The position numbers were made by a program, and so were the translations under genes. A DNA stretch of 64,000 nt from NCBI GenBank assembly GCA_029851415.1, contig CM056741.1, positions 145,130,522 through 145,194,521 of the forward strand. Reading direction: 5' to 3'. Source of the stretch: Eretmocerus hayati (lineage: Eukaryota; Arthropoda; Insecta; Hymenoptera; Aphelinidae). Below, one piece after another: positions 51,001-58,201 of the stretch (positions within the stretch are counted from its first letter, which is position 1; each line of letters starts with the position of its first letter). The notes beneath the pieces are model-generated. The model saw only the letters and a list, made by a program, of their open reading frames with translations, was not told where the DNA came from and ran no database searches.

Positions 51001-54000
51001 GGCTCATTTTTGCTCAAAATGATAATAGTACATTACGCAACAAGTGCAAGAAGGGCGATTTCCGCACAAGTTGCCGATCGAGTGTGAGAAGTAAAATTCA
51101 CGCACAGTTTTTGAATTTTACGCACACCCAGGAGAACATATTTACGCACGCTCGCTTCGCGAACTGAAGAAAAAATTCTGAAGATGGTCTAAAAAAGTCT
51201 TCCTCTCATAAATATTCCGTAGAAACTGCACAATTTCAACCATAGTTGATTTTTGAATAATTAAAAATTCAAGGCTGTACAGATGAATAATTGGATCATT
51301 CCAAAAGAATCATTCCCGATGATTGATAGTCTTTGGTGAGTTATTAAATGACAAGTCTTTGAGTTAGATTGGTCAGAATTCTTATGATTTCAATGACTCA
51401 CTTACAAAATTCAAATACAGTACTCCCTCGTTATAACGAACCAAAAACTTGGTCCCTTCAACTTCGTATTAACGAGGGAGTACTGTAACTGAAGACAAGA
51501 TTAGAGCTCTGAGTATTAAACTAAATATCTGTTTTCGTTGGTTGAGTATACACCATCATTAGAGCATACATTCAGAGTTTTTTCTAGGGTGATCAAAACT
51601 GAACATCTTTTCGAACATCAAAATGGAATATAAACTCATCAGTCATCTCTATCATGGACATCCTTATCAAAAGAATGTGATTAGATGGTGGCGAGAACTG
51701 ATTAAAACTTGGACTAACTAACTTGGAACGTTTTGGACCGTTCAGTTTCGTGGATCGGAAAAGACTCTCAAGATCGCCAAACATCTCACAGATATGCCAA
51801 GTGACTTGTGCGAGAATTTACATATACGCATTGCAATCTGTGCGAGAAATGAATTTCACGCACAGTTTATCGGTGCGTAAATGTGAAACTGTGCGAGAAG
51901 TCTTTTCCGCATTACTTCACACACTGCTGATAATTAAGAGAAGTTGGATTTACGCACAACTTTGCGCACGAAATTGCAAAAAATACTAACAATGGATTCA
52001 TTAAATCTCGTAAAACGTCGCGATAAGATACATACGATCCGCGACATCTCTCAAAAATTGAAACCCAGGTGAAACAAAGCTGGAGATAACCAAAAAGCTT
52101 CATTTCGTGATACCTGGTTGTGGGACATCGGCATGTTCAGCCTAATCTGCTTGTATCTCTCAATTCGACAAGGATCCTTCAAAATATCTTCCTCAGACAA
52201 CTCATGAGTTCATTGATTTAGAGATACATGTTACAGAACTACCCCATCAGCGTCGAATATCTCAGTTTTCCTCATCATATGACGCAACCCAAGATCGAAG
52301 TTCAGTATCAGAACTTCGAGCAGCTGATTTCAGTATTCTGGGATTTTTCCCCATTTACCGAGTGACACTTCACTTCAGGTTAGCCAAATCACTCTCGATG
52401 TTATTCGGCAAACGTTTCTCTGGATAGTTACAATGACCTCCTAACAATGAATATTTATCTGTTCATCAAACTTTCTCCTTGTTGAGTAGAGCACACCGAT
52501 ATACAAAGTCAAATTAAAGTCAGAGAAGAGCTTCGAACTACCTGGCCACACACTATGTTTCAAGCAATCTAAACATATTTCGGCTGAAACCAGGTGAGAA
52601 CACTCCAGATGAACGAGTGAATTTTGTGGCAGCATTCCATGAAATTCGGGGAATGCGTCAAATTCGAGACCGCGTATCAGCGAAAGTAATATATTGAAAG
52701 AAAGGTAAATGATTTCGCACACGCCACTTTTTTGGCTTTTCTAGTGATAATCTACTCAATTAATTTCCAAGTGTTCAAAAAGAATGAGTAAGAATAATGC
52801 GAAGGTTCACAAAAGGAGAGTTGCAGGTGTCAATCTCAAATCTGGTGGCGATGGCCAAATTGGCCGGAATGCTTGAGGAATTCCTTCCTCTGAAGCGAAG
52901 TATGTGAGTTAGCACGGTGACGAGCCACACGAATTGCTCAGTCAAGCGGCTCGCATCTGACCCTAACAGAAGCTAGTTAATTACTCATGAACCAGCTATA
53001 AACGAACAAATGACAGTTTTAGATTTCTCCCTATTTTATTCATTCTTTCTTTCGTTACGTATACATAAATATAAGTTATATATCTATTCCTTCTTTTCTA
53101 TACAAAAGTCACTCGCGTTATAATGCACATCAGTAGTTGAACAAATCAAATTGCACAATAAAAAAGTGACCCTTCAAAAAAATATTCATCATTGCGATTT
53201 TTGTGTGAGAGAAAATAGGAATGAATGCGGTGCGTCGTGGAAAAGATAACATATGTATAATACGGTATGTCATGAGGCAATAACAAAAATAAATGTTCAC
53301 AGAAGCGCTTCAACAATCTACCACGAGATCAACACTTTCGACGTGTGCCTTGGCACTATACTTGAAAGCTACTGGGGAGGGGGGGGGGGCTCCGACAATC
53401 GAATATAGACGATTGCAAACTATAGTGCAATAAGTCCTCCCCTATTTTTGCAAAAATGTATGAACTGCTCGCAAACTAAGTAAGCAATTCAGGATGATTT
53501 TGTCTAGAAAATTATTGTGATTTCTACGAATGGACGAGATTGAATAAAAAGAGAATATTTGCAGATCCCAAGCGACAGAGTCAATTTTTTGAAAATCGAA
53601 AATAGACCTATTTCACGTTAGTTTGCCTACATCCACGTGTCTCAGCTACCGTGGACGAGAGAGGGAATTTCCTGAGTTACAATCAAACGGTATAGATAAA
53701 TCTTAAAATACGACGGTGCTTAAAATAGATGCGTAGCATAATAATGTCTTCATGAGCTAGATCATCTAATAGCTTTGCATTCCTCAAAACAATTGAAATC
53801 AACCATTAGAACAGTTCAACTGTACCCAATATTATATAAATTAACAACAAGCTAATAACAGTGAAGTACTTATGGTGAGATCTATTACCCTCGGGTGTGA
53901 AGTAATTCTAAACACACTCACATCACATTGAGAACACGGTGAAAATTATTACCATTACAAAACAAAACATCTCATGCAGTCTAAAATGATCTGAGAAATC

Positions 54001-56544
54001 TACGGCTGTAATTCAATTCTTAACCCTTAATTACTAAGGTGGAATTTTGGCACATTTTAATATTCTTGCCGATTGAAATTTCTTCAATCAAATGCCAAAA
54101 AAACAAAGCATTGCCTTTCTGTAGCTCTTACTCTAGAATACTGTGAAAGTAGACGTTCAAATCAGTTACCGCATTGCAATGGTTCAAGATTTTTAAAATC
54201 ATATATATCCACATTAGTAATTAAGGGTTAATACAAAATTATCGCCATCGAAGTAACGAAACCGTAAAGCATATTTCACTCTCGACGTGGATGAAACCTT
54301 TCACCGTTTTCTAAACGATGATCAACAAAAACTAAGTGTGGTGTTACCGTCGACCGGGTTCATTTTGAACACTTTGAAAATTTTACTCGTATTTCCCTGT
54401 AACTTGTACGTCTTACATCGAAGAGGGTATTGTATTCGGGTTCAATTGGAAGCTTACTGTTTTGGTTTTCGATTCCGCTGCAAAAGAGACCAATTGAATT
54501 ACTAGACAGAAGTCATGAGGATTTGAAAAGTGTTGAAACTTAGACCCCCATATCTGGGGGTAACTTTGAACTCTATAATAATTAAACGTGAGACCCCCGA
54601 GAACGAATATGATAATGCTCTCTGTCTGTCTCTATAATATGAGAACTCGATCCGCTGATACGTTTGCACTCAGAATAATATTCCAAACTCTTTGTTTTCA
54701 CAAGTTAGAAATTTTTGAGGAGAAATTTTGAGCTCTCTGAACTTGCAACAAAGGCTCAAAAAATGAATGAGTAGTTCCATGAAAATCAGTGTTTACGATC
54801 TGCATTCGAATTGAACAATTTACTTCTACAAAGTTCTAACCGAATAAAAGAAGTTCGATTCTTGATCCATAATAATCGAGGGAGTCAAGTAGAGCATTTT
54901 GGAAATCAATAAATAATCTCAATCACAAATCTGAGTCAAGAATCATCAAAATACAAGAATCAAGTTGTACGATTTAAAGTGACGCCAGTTTCCGAGTGAC
55001 TGCGGTTCTTTGAAGTGTTCAAAGTTACCCCATTCGTCGAAGAAGCATGTATTTTTCGATCCAAGTGTTCAAAGTTACCCCGTTAGGGGGAAAAATACGA
55101 CTTTTCCAGTTCTCACTTTACAAAATTGAGTCAAGGTGAAAATACACCAGTGTAACGATGGATTCTTCAAGATATTGGTATGGATCAATAAAATCTAACG
55201 CCGAGGGCTTAGATTTGCCCTAGAATAGCTCAAACGATACCAGTTGTTCGGAGCAACTTTTTTTCGCTCCAAAATCATGCCATCCAAAAAGTTTGTTATA
55301 AACTCACTCACAGCTGATAGAAACTCCCGAGCCGGTGCCAAATGTTGGTCACGAATGCCACTATCGCGCAAATTACCTCTAGAACCCTTGCGCATCCCTT
55401 TTCGCTGAATTCGAGAATGAAATTTGTACCTCAAGTGTTCAGAGATACCACGTGTGTTCAAAGTCACCCCGGTTAACGGTATTCCTGTTTATCTTTATTT
55501 TAGCGTTCCTTACTCACTTTGGCGTAGACTGAATTCATATTGCTCACTCATGCTAGAACTACACTGTAAAAAGTTCTTCGAAAAATTTTTCTACAGTGTA
55601 TTCAATACTTTCATGCTCTTTCGCAGTGATAATCTCATTTCTAACAGAGATAATTAAAGTTATCTAACCAAAATTATGCCACTGTCAATTGATCTTGATT
55701 ACTGAATCGAAATTTGTCGACCACATAGTTACCAGCTTTAGAAAGGACTAAAGATGACTCTAAGTGATCAACCTTCTTCCCGGGTACACCGATTTTTCTC
55801 ATCTCACATCCAATCTTCTTCTGGATGCGTTGTAATTATTGAATCGTGCAGTGCAACGTTCCTCTTTTTGATTGGTCGATCAAGGCACTCAGAAAATACT
55901 ACGACATCATCTCAGATCTCTTTTTTGCCACTAGATCAATCCACATACGTCGCTCTAATCACGCGTGTACTCTATAATATACAAGTATAATAATGTAGAG
56001 GTGACAACTCTCACAAGATAACTAATTCAAACGTTTTCTCACAGCTGACCGGGGGGCGATGCCGTACTTCTATGCTCCAGTCAGTCTACTGATGTGCATC
56101 AACGTAGCTCTCTTCGGAATCACTGCAGTTGTTATAACGCGATACCAGCGAGAGCTAGATCTGCGCCGACTGGCCCGGAACCAAGAGTCGGACCGCCAGG
56201 AACAGCGTCTCTTCCGCCGCCTGAAGCGAGTATTTCTTGTCTGCCTGGGCCTGTTCTTTCTCATGGGCGTAAACTGGGCGATGGAGCTGATCTCGTGGTG
56301 GGCCGGTGGCGGTGCCCTCGCCTGGTCGGCCTTTGACCTTGTAAATGCTCTCCAAGGTGTTATAGTGTTCGGTCTGTTCGTGATGCGTAGACCAGTGCGA
56401 GACATCGTATGGGCAAGGATACAGATGCTGAGAGGCATTGGTACGGCTCAACCTGGCGAAGACATTAACGGCAGTATGGCCTTGTACCTACTACCCGTCA
56501 TCAGTGATCCCGACGACACTTTACCCAGGCAGAGGATTAGTTGA
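11888..56544 (+). CDS. Methuselah-like G-protein coupled receptor (six exons, spliced, 558 aa)
   Basis: Six exons join in one frame: 11888-12016, 22005-22246, 23672-23847, 26130-26366, 47683-48075 and 56045-56544. All borders are GT-AG. The product is a plasma-membrane receptor of the Methuselah family. It has a signal peptide (residues 1-20), an ectodomain with six Cys (61, 62, 79, 120, 165, 179) and N-glycosylation sites, then seven helices at about 191-217, 230-252, 258-284, 347-369, 400-424, 454-476 and 484-506. GVNWAMELISWW in helix 6 and NALQGVIVFGLFV in helix 7 are the clearest family signatures. The ligand is unknown. Intracellular loop 2 is unusually long and Gln-rich. Mthl1 or Mthl5 orthology is possible but I cannot decide between them. 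The ATG at 11888 is chosen because it starts the signal peptide; the earlier in-frame codon at 11834 is GTG. Confidence 0.9.
16829..16987. repeat. Fold-back (hairpin) repeat, MITE-like
   Basis: The left arm (16844-16899) and right arm (16917-16973) are near-perfect reverse complements sharing ATTAGTTCCG, AACCGCCATGCAT and AGCGAG. The loop is about 17 bp. Outer parts (TTACCGG against CCGCGTAA) extend the pairing. The arms have higher GC than their surroundings, which fits a small inserted MITE. No clear target duplication was found. Confidence 0.7.
17194..18345. mobile_element. hAT-type non-autonomous transposon (1152 bp, perfect 8-bp TSD)
   Basis: The ends are TAGGGAGGGTAGAGAAGAAG and its exact inverse, about 32 bp of identity, with further inverse similarity inside (GCCAGAT, TGGCTCT, GCGGTTTCCGC). 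CATCAGAC is present at 17186-17193 and again at 18346-18353, a perfect 8-bp target duplication. The TIR start TAGGG fits the hAT YARNG pattern. No transposase is encoded. The 175-codon + strand ORF at 17674-18201 lies wholly inside the element and matches no family I know. Confidence 0.85.
17813..17930. promoter_or_regulatory. Dense cluster of CGATA / ATCGAT motifs
   Basis: About eleven CGATA words (both strands counted) fall within roughly 120 bp, including overlapping forms such as TATCGATACG and GATACGTATCG. CGATA is the core bound by BEAF-32, and TATCGATA by DREF, in Drosophila; relevance in this species is inference. The cluster lies inside the hAT-type element, so it may simply be a sub-terminal repeat for transposase binding. 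Confidence 0.45.
18631..18690. repeat. Short hairpin
   Basis: GGACTCACCACAATT is followed after about 28 bp by its inverse AATTGTGGTGAGTTC. The stem is about 15-17 bp. It may be a MITE remnant. Confidence 0.6.
20412..21269. mobile_element. TA-flanked element with CCGTCAACTGGGG ends (858 bp)
   Basis: The left end CCGTCAACTGGGGTAACTTC and the right end, inverse of CCGTCAACTGGGGTAACTTT, are flanked by TA (20410-20411 and 21270-21271). A second copy of the left end sits at 20671, so the left 260 bp is duplicated in direct orientation. GTCCCAAAGTTA words recur inside. No transposase is seen. A diverged relative is at 54347-55479. Superfamily is unassigned; the TA duplication suggests Tc1/mariner-like mobilisation. 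Confidence 0.75.
22005..22246 (+). CDS. Methuselah-like GPCR exon 2 (ectodomain)
   Basis: Starts after TTTCAG and ends AAGAG|GTAATC, phase 2. Encodes residues 44-123 plus part of 124, with VVGKCCNENEVL (the double Cys typical of Methuselah ectodomains), Cys79 and Cys120, and glycosylation sites at Asn83 and Asn104. Confidence 0.9.
22247..23671 (+). other. Intron 2 of the Methuselah-like gene
   Basis: GTAATC donor, TGCATAG acceptor. AT-rich with no recognised gene or element end. Confidence 0.75.
23672..23847 (+). CDS. Methuselah-like GPCR exon 3 (ectodomain)
   Basis: Completes Arg124 and encodes residues 125-182, including ESYLLLNGSLYLP, FLPGIDYCMEL and VLVCFIP, the stretch that closes the ectodomain before helix 1. 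The donor CCAG|GTTTGT is weaker than the others, but the phase (1) agrees with the next exon. Confidence 0.9.
23848..26129 (+). other. Intron 3 of the Methuselah-like gene
   Basis: GTTTGT donor, TTCGCAG acceptor. It contains the element at 24471-25389. Just upstream, at 24200-24370, are repeated CAACCA / TGGTTG words that can pair with one another. The rest shows nothing supportable. Confidence 0.75.
24471..25389. mobile_element. Element with AACTTGCCCC ends (about 919 bp)
   Basis: The left end AGGTAAGTCCACCCAACTTG and the right end, inverse of AGGTCAGTGTACCCAACTTG, are flanked by TA. Inside, ACCCAACTTGCCCCCATA and GGGGGCAAGTTGGGTACA recur in both directions. Inner blocks of the type AACGTACCTTAGC...ATTTCAAAGC...CAAAATGAG occur in several copies. 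No transposase is seen. A related motif appears at 24062-24080, 44172-44190 and 44515-44560. Confidence 0.65.
26130..26366 (+). CDS. Methuselah-like GPCR exon 4 (helices 1 and 2)
   Basis: Completes Glu183 and encodes residues 184-261. LITLYAGGLLVSVPFLLLTI is helix 1 and CGCLALAFASLASVQLGSIY is helix 2. Donor GTCG|GTGAGT, phase 1. Confidence 0.93.
27311..27400 (+). repeat. tRNA-like SINE head (pol III A and B boxes)
   Basis: TGGCTCAGTTGG (27319-27330) matches a tRNA A box, and GGGTTCAAATT (27380-27390) matches a B box, at a spacing of about 50 bp. The flanks do not form a proper acceptor stem, so this is not an intact tRNA. A tRNA-derived SINE or tRNA pseudogene is the best reading. Confidence 0.5.
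27428..27772. mobile_element. PIF/Harbinger-like MITE (345 bp, TTA duplication)
   Basis: The element begins CAAGGGGAGGTCCAACCTTG and ends with the inverse of CAAGGAGAGGTCCAACCTTG. Inverse similarity continues for over 100 bp per side (GATCTTGATAAAACT, CATCTCGTTTTGGT, GGGCCTCCTAT). TTA stands at 27425-27427 and 27773-27775. A 3-bp TTA/TAA duplication is characteristic of PIF/Harbinger. A small inner palindrome (GATACATAGCT and inverse) lies at 27630-27660. Confidence 0.8.
28227..28559 (-). other. Unrecognised ORF with hydrophobic segments, spanning the repeat edge
   Basis: A 110-codon frame runs across position 28461, the left edge of the 2389-bp repeat. Its unique C-terminal part is strongly hydrophobic: AILGTVVAVMVTM and LAFVAPWILLIAMTNFIAVV look like two membrane segments. 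I recognise no family. A TATA box on the same strand lies 2.2 kb upstream (30691-30699). It may be a 3' exon of a small nested membrane-protein gene, or a GC-driven chance ORF, since the other frames are also open here. Confidence 0.25.
28461..30849. repeat. 2389-bp direct repeat, copy 1
   Basis: Every base I compared matches copy 2 at a constant offset of 12061, with no indel. The repeat begins GTGAGTTACGCG (or TGAGTTACGCG) and ends GACGTCACA. After removing the first G, the ends are TG...CA as in LTRs. It contains a GC-rich block at its left end, AT-rich middle sequence, an ORF of 110 codons on - (29520-29852) and a TATA box on -. The ends are not inverted repeats of each other. Confidence 0.9.
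30691..30699 (-). promoter_or_regulatory. Candidate TATA box (copy 1)
   Basis: GGTATAAATCC on the - strand, about 150 bp inside the right edge of the repeat, with GC-rich sequence on both sides. An identical site exists in copy 2 at 42752-42760. It would drive transcription leftward, the same direction as the Gag-like ORFs. Confidence 0.4.
33830..34789 (-). CDS. Gag-like protein of an LTR retroelement (319 aa, one zinc knuckle)
   Basis: An uninterrupted ATG-started ORF. The N-terminal 160 residues have the helical layout of retrotransposon Gag (VPDFTGSNIPLSQFIHDWDKA at the start, then LLSKISGEARTSI and EFQRDEESAASFIYRMRKL). A zinc knuckle CX2CX4HX4C, CFYCKKPGHRIAEC, lies at residues 269-282. 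Between them is a charged, Cys-containing linker. Gag proteins coat element RNA and form particles. No protease, reverse transcriptase or integrase follows downstream on the same strand, so it is either a truncated element or an isolated gag copy. Confidence 0.8.
   Translation of the reverse strand: MAHQVLILQEILKEVPDFTGSNIPLSQFIHDWDKAEEIWIDACKAIFAQSLLSKISGEARTSINGQRFESAKAIKEHLKSLYALNKTTQQLMAEVEHEFQRDEESAASFIYRMRKLNNQIKEARKIEVGEDEAFDVDTEAKVLEYTKRGLNSAITQKIFQAKTMDDLITRTRRSRQRRAPRNSDCPKEEQDRTTESCRETGHSIDLCLGSAETEAEGHISCQPCKEPILDVKNRIMATSAKIPTSTMGPRHAVYLDPGQCPNVFPAETCFYCKKPGHRIAECWKRIYKNAKAQRDARNISTSNGSEAVRILSFRTSATN
35610..36797 (-). CDS. Second Gag-like protein, without zinc knuckle (395 aa)
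   Basis: An uninterrupted ATG-started ORF. Residues 1-180 resemble the first Gag in layout (VISVIPEFDGGNNLSVDEFF-like start, IIKTKLRGEARRCYI, LGQLYQREEESIISFSNKIR), but the sequences differ widely, so this is another family. No CCHC knuckle is present. The C-terminus is very basic (KRKKKKSR), which may replace the knuckle in nucleic-acid binding. It lies upstream of the first Gag on the same strand, 820 bp away. No pol is found nearby. Confidence 0.75.
   Translation of the reverse strand: MSENKELRHTLQVAISVIPEFDGGNNLSVDEFFDECDEAISIAESIPEETLVKIIKTKLRGEARRCYISQHFTTYQEFKISLYNTFRSCKSISELIGELGQLYQREEESIISFSNKIRKIGRQLTNVSQCENIFNEHFQSLVENVMLDSFLNGLLPSISIYFKVKPKSFNESVSTALRFVRGYRSPVTPQRSEIVTPKELRDSDQELDLDTCIAPLMCGSKSEHIHSFSTEITQAEELEQVDGKVPMKMDHSNLTLDSLTQANKAHANFLPTTPIAVLATHVNHDLMKRSNLYPSPALSMLLYRFETSPSLQFFDPQNLTIVYGITRSQSPKTYLSRVYRSSRTRFKRLLTKHLSLTNALTDFDRSAKKEENYSKRKKKKSRNTKYTIVTNYNPE
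37690..39060. repeat. Diverged tandem array, three copies of about 500 bp
   Basis: Matching blocks start near 37690, 38190 and 38690: AATTTCAAGAATCTGGAAAATTAC-like, CCAAGTTTTAGACCTCTA-like, TGAATAAGTTGTGGCCAAA, and a block ending in ATTACTAGTA. The copies are perhaps 65-75 percent alike by eye. A weaker fourth copy may lie at 39340-39600. No coding frame is shared. Confidence 0.65.
39072..39099. repeat. 28-bp poly(A) tract
   Basis: A pure run of 28 A follows the tandem array. It could be a retroposed 3' end on the + strand, but no target duplication or coding sequence was identified with it. Confidence 0.9.
40522..42910. repeat. 2389-bp direct repeat, copy 2
   Basis: Identical in all compared positions to copy 1 (28461-30849), in the same orientation. 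The flanks differ sharply at both edges: left TGCGCCCC against CGTATCAT, right GGTCGAAT against CCCCACGA. The flank pairs do not give an obvious target duplication. Confidence 0.9.
43213..43330 (-). repeat. tRNA-like SINE or tRNA pseudogene
   Basis: On the - strand, TGGTCAACTGG (A box, 43299-43309) and GGGGTCGATTCCC (B box, 43223-43235) are in tRNA order. A TTTTT run (pol III terminator) follows about 25 bp after the B box. The insert between the boxes is too long, and the 5' end does not pair with the 3' ACCGACACC-type stem, so it is not an intact tRNA. Confidence 0.55.
43629..43803. repeat. Long near-perfect hairpin
   Basis: Left arm 43695-43738 and right arm 43742-43788 pair almost throughout (TTCTTGCT, AACGGAG, TTTTCGAGCCGT, CTCGC) around a GAA loop, giving a stem of about 45 bp. 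It is preceded by ATAATAGTATATTATGTACC (43631), a motif repeated at 63031. The structure resembles a hairpin MITE. A small-RNA precursor is also possible. Confidence 0.7.
43838..43954. repeat. Fold-back with GGGCGTAAAA arms
   Basis: GATACAAGGGCGTAAAACG and the inverse form GTTTTACGCCCGTGTATC enclose a GC-rich centre (CCCGAGCCGC). TTATTCGC against GCGAATAA pairs further in. Similar GCGTAAA / TTTACGC words are spread at 43960-44040, 51075-51150 and 51850-51970. Confidence 0.65.
44160..44560. repeat. Remnant of the AACTTGCCCC family
   Basis: GGGGGGCATGTTGGGTACAC (44172) and GGGGGCATGTTGGGAATG (44518) resemble the ends of the 24471-25389 element. The inner sequence includes TATTTCAACATAAAAAATGTG, also similar to 24560-24590. 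No clean borders. Confidence 0.45.
45134..45202. repeat. Short hairpin MITE
   Basis: GGGCCGTATTCTAAATTTTG and its inverse pair over about 21 bp around a 26-bp AT-rich centre that also pairs partly (TTTTGCCG / ACGGCAAAA). Confidence 0.75.
47683..48075 (+). CDS. Methuselah-like GPCR exon 5 (helices 3 and 4, long loop 2)
   Basis: Completes Ala262 and encodes residues 263-392. SFVASFFWLNVMCMETY is helix 3, a hallmark of the family. Residues 285-346 form intracellular loop 2, with a His/Gln/Glu-rich tract at 314-340. FFYYSLWAWGPPAFLILLSI is helix 4. Cys389 in TNSCWF is the expected extracellular loop 2 Cys. Donor AATT|GTGAGT, phase 1. Confidence 0.92.
48430..48535. repeat. 106-bp fold-back
   Basis: ACAACCTGAACTGTTCACAC and the matching inverse arm share CACACTGCAGCCAAC. 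The spacer is about 25 bp. Weaker pairing extends outward (GTACA on both sides). Likely a small MITE. Confidence 0.75.
51418..51485. mobile_element. 68-bp MITE with TA duplication, Tc1/mariner (pogo-like) type
   Basis: CAGTACTCCCTCGTTATAAC and the inverse end, CGAGGGAGTACTG, are flanked by TA on both sides (51416-51417 and 51486-51487). CAGT-starting ends with TA duplication are typical of pogo-like Tc1/mariner elements. The arms occupy nearly the whole element. Confidence 0.8.
54347..55479. mobile_element. Second element of the CCGTCAACTGGGG family (1133 bp, TA-flanked)
   Basis: The left end CCGTCGACCGGGTTC and the right end, inverse of CCGTTAACCGGGGTG, are flanked by TA (54345-54346 and 55480-55481). 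GTGTTCAAAGTTACCCC-type words recur at about 55015, 55065 and 55450, with the inverse at 54553. It is a diverged relative of 20412-21269. No transposase is seen. Confidence 0.7.
55561..55599. repeat. Short palindrome
   Basis: ACACTGTAAAAAG and the inverse CTACAGTGT enclose an AT-rich centre. A similar ACTGTAAAAA start occurs at 24220. Probably the remnant of a tiny MITE. Confidence 0.5.
56045..56544 (+). CDS. Methuselah-like GPCR exon 6 (helices 5 to 7, tail, stop)
   Basis: Completes Ser393 and encodes residues 394-558. YFYAPVSLLMCINVALFGIT is helix 5. A basic loop 3 follows (RRLKR). FLVCLGLFFLMGVNWAMELI is helix 6, and FDLVNALQGVIVFGLFVMRR is helix 7 with its basic end. The cytoplasmic tail is about 50 residues. 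Confidence 0.94.
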
Positions 56545-57800
56545 GTCGAGTTGAGAGGTCGGATTCGTCAATCGATTGTTGATGAGGCCGGCTCAAGGAT
56601 CATCGTCAGCTACACATCGCAACGAGTCGACATCGAAATCGGCGTCCTTGTGTGAAATCTGTTGTGCTGCGAAGATGGACTGGCGTGGTAATCTTCTCAC
56701 TCTTTCTGTGCCTTATGTGCCTAATGCGAGAAAGTGCTATGATTGCATTTAGAACCGCGAGCTGCTGTAATTTCATTGGACCAACTTCTAATCAACCTGA
56801 TGGTCAGCCTTTTATTGTGCACATAAAACAAAATATTGAAGACTAACTTTCGAAATAGGTCCATTGCCATCCTCCATTCGCATTGGGACACTGTGTGAGA
56901 ATGGTGTCTTTACACACTTGGTGCATCATGAATAATATGCTTCTTGTTATCAATTAGTACTTCGAAAAGTGTTGCAAAGTGATTCATAGACTCTCCTGAA
57001 ATCTCAAAGGTCCTGATTTTCTGGCTGGTGGCAAGGAAGTTATGCATGATCAACATATTTTCATTTTGTGCGTTTGGGCGCATTTTGGGGACTCACAAAA
57101 TTCATTCCCTCAGGCGAATCGGCGAAGATTATCCTTTGATGGCCACAATAGCGATGCCAATCAAGAAATAATATAAGTTTCTACTTTATGAAATCTTGTA
57201 TAATATTGATGAAGAAAAAATGCTAGAGATGTAATTCCTCAATAGTTTTGAACAGGGTTTGATACGAAACGAAAGTTCCGTATCGGAGGATTAAAATTTT
57301 TGTTATAATTTTGGAAATGTGTCTAATCGTTTCATACTACACATCCAAGATGAATGGGGATCAATTCTAAAATCATCACAAAAGTTTGAGCCCCCCATAC
57401 AAAGTGAAACGAAATTCAAAATCAATTTCGTATCAAACCCTGGTTTTGAATGAAATCTTGGTATCAAAAAGATGACATTAATAAAGTCTTTCTATACTTC
57501 AGTCCTGGCATTTTTCCACTGATAATTCTATGAAATCTAAGGTACAAAGATTCTTAGAATCAATATTCAAACGTGGTACTAGACCGTTCCCAAAATTAAA
57601 AAATTTGTTCGACAATTGTACTGTGTATCTGATATACAGATTTACTTGTAAAGCAAAAGTATGATTAAGTATTCAAATTTGTTCCCGAGTAACTGATGGA
57701 CGCAATGCTATGTAGCGTTAACCTATACATGAATGTACATACAATATACTCTGAATACGAAATGTAAACAATGAAATAAATCAATGTGAAAAAATATTTC
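56545..57800 (+). other. 3' UTR of the Methuselah-like gene with poly(A) signals
   Basis: No further coding exon is seen. AATAAA hexamers occur at 57480-57485 and 57775-57780. The second is followed by TG/GT-rich sequence. The 3' end of the transcript is probably between 57500 and 57810. Confidence 0.6.
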
Positions 57801-58028
57801 ACGCATAAAACTAGGTACCAAACTCAACAGATCCATACAGCCTTCACTATTGCTACTGTAGATCATTAGTGCACCAATTTCTTTGAGCGCCGGCGATTGA
57901 ACATCGACTTATGGGCAAAGTTTCCGAGAAAATCAACGAGCCGGTTCTGCATGAGCACTCGTAAGACTCATCTATTCACCCACTGCTAGCTATCTTACCG
58001 GAAAATTTTTCTTTGAACTAATCTTTTG

Positions 58029-58201
58029 TCAAGTTTGCCGTCTGTGTACTGGGAACGGATCACTCATGCCCAAAATGCCCATTGTATCTCCTCGCTGAGC
58101 AACGTATATCAATCGACACATTCCTGGCGAGCGAACGGCTGTATCACTGAAGTTTATGGTTTCTGATGTCGCTTGAGAATCTGAGGTGGACTCGGTTTTG
58201 C
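58029..58201 (-). CDS. 5-phosphatase exon 8 (SKICH end, stop)
   Basis: Acceptor TTTTCAG. Encodes a Ser/Thr-rich linker, then RLIYVAQRGDTMGILGMSDP, the expected last SKICH strands, and a stop at 58031-58029. Confidence 0.8.

Larger units (their letters stand above)
48076..56044 (+). other. Intron 5 of the Methuselah-like gene (8 kb)
   Basis: GTGAGT donor, CTCACAG acceptor. Holds fold-backs at 48430-48535 and 51418-51485, the element at 54347-55479, an 11-G run at 53379-53389 and scattered GCGTAAA repeats (51075-51970). An ORF at 49752-50075 in a GC-rich patch has no family signature. The rest is plain AT-rich intron. Confidence 0.75.
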
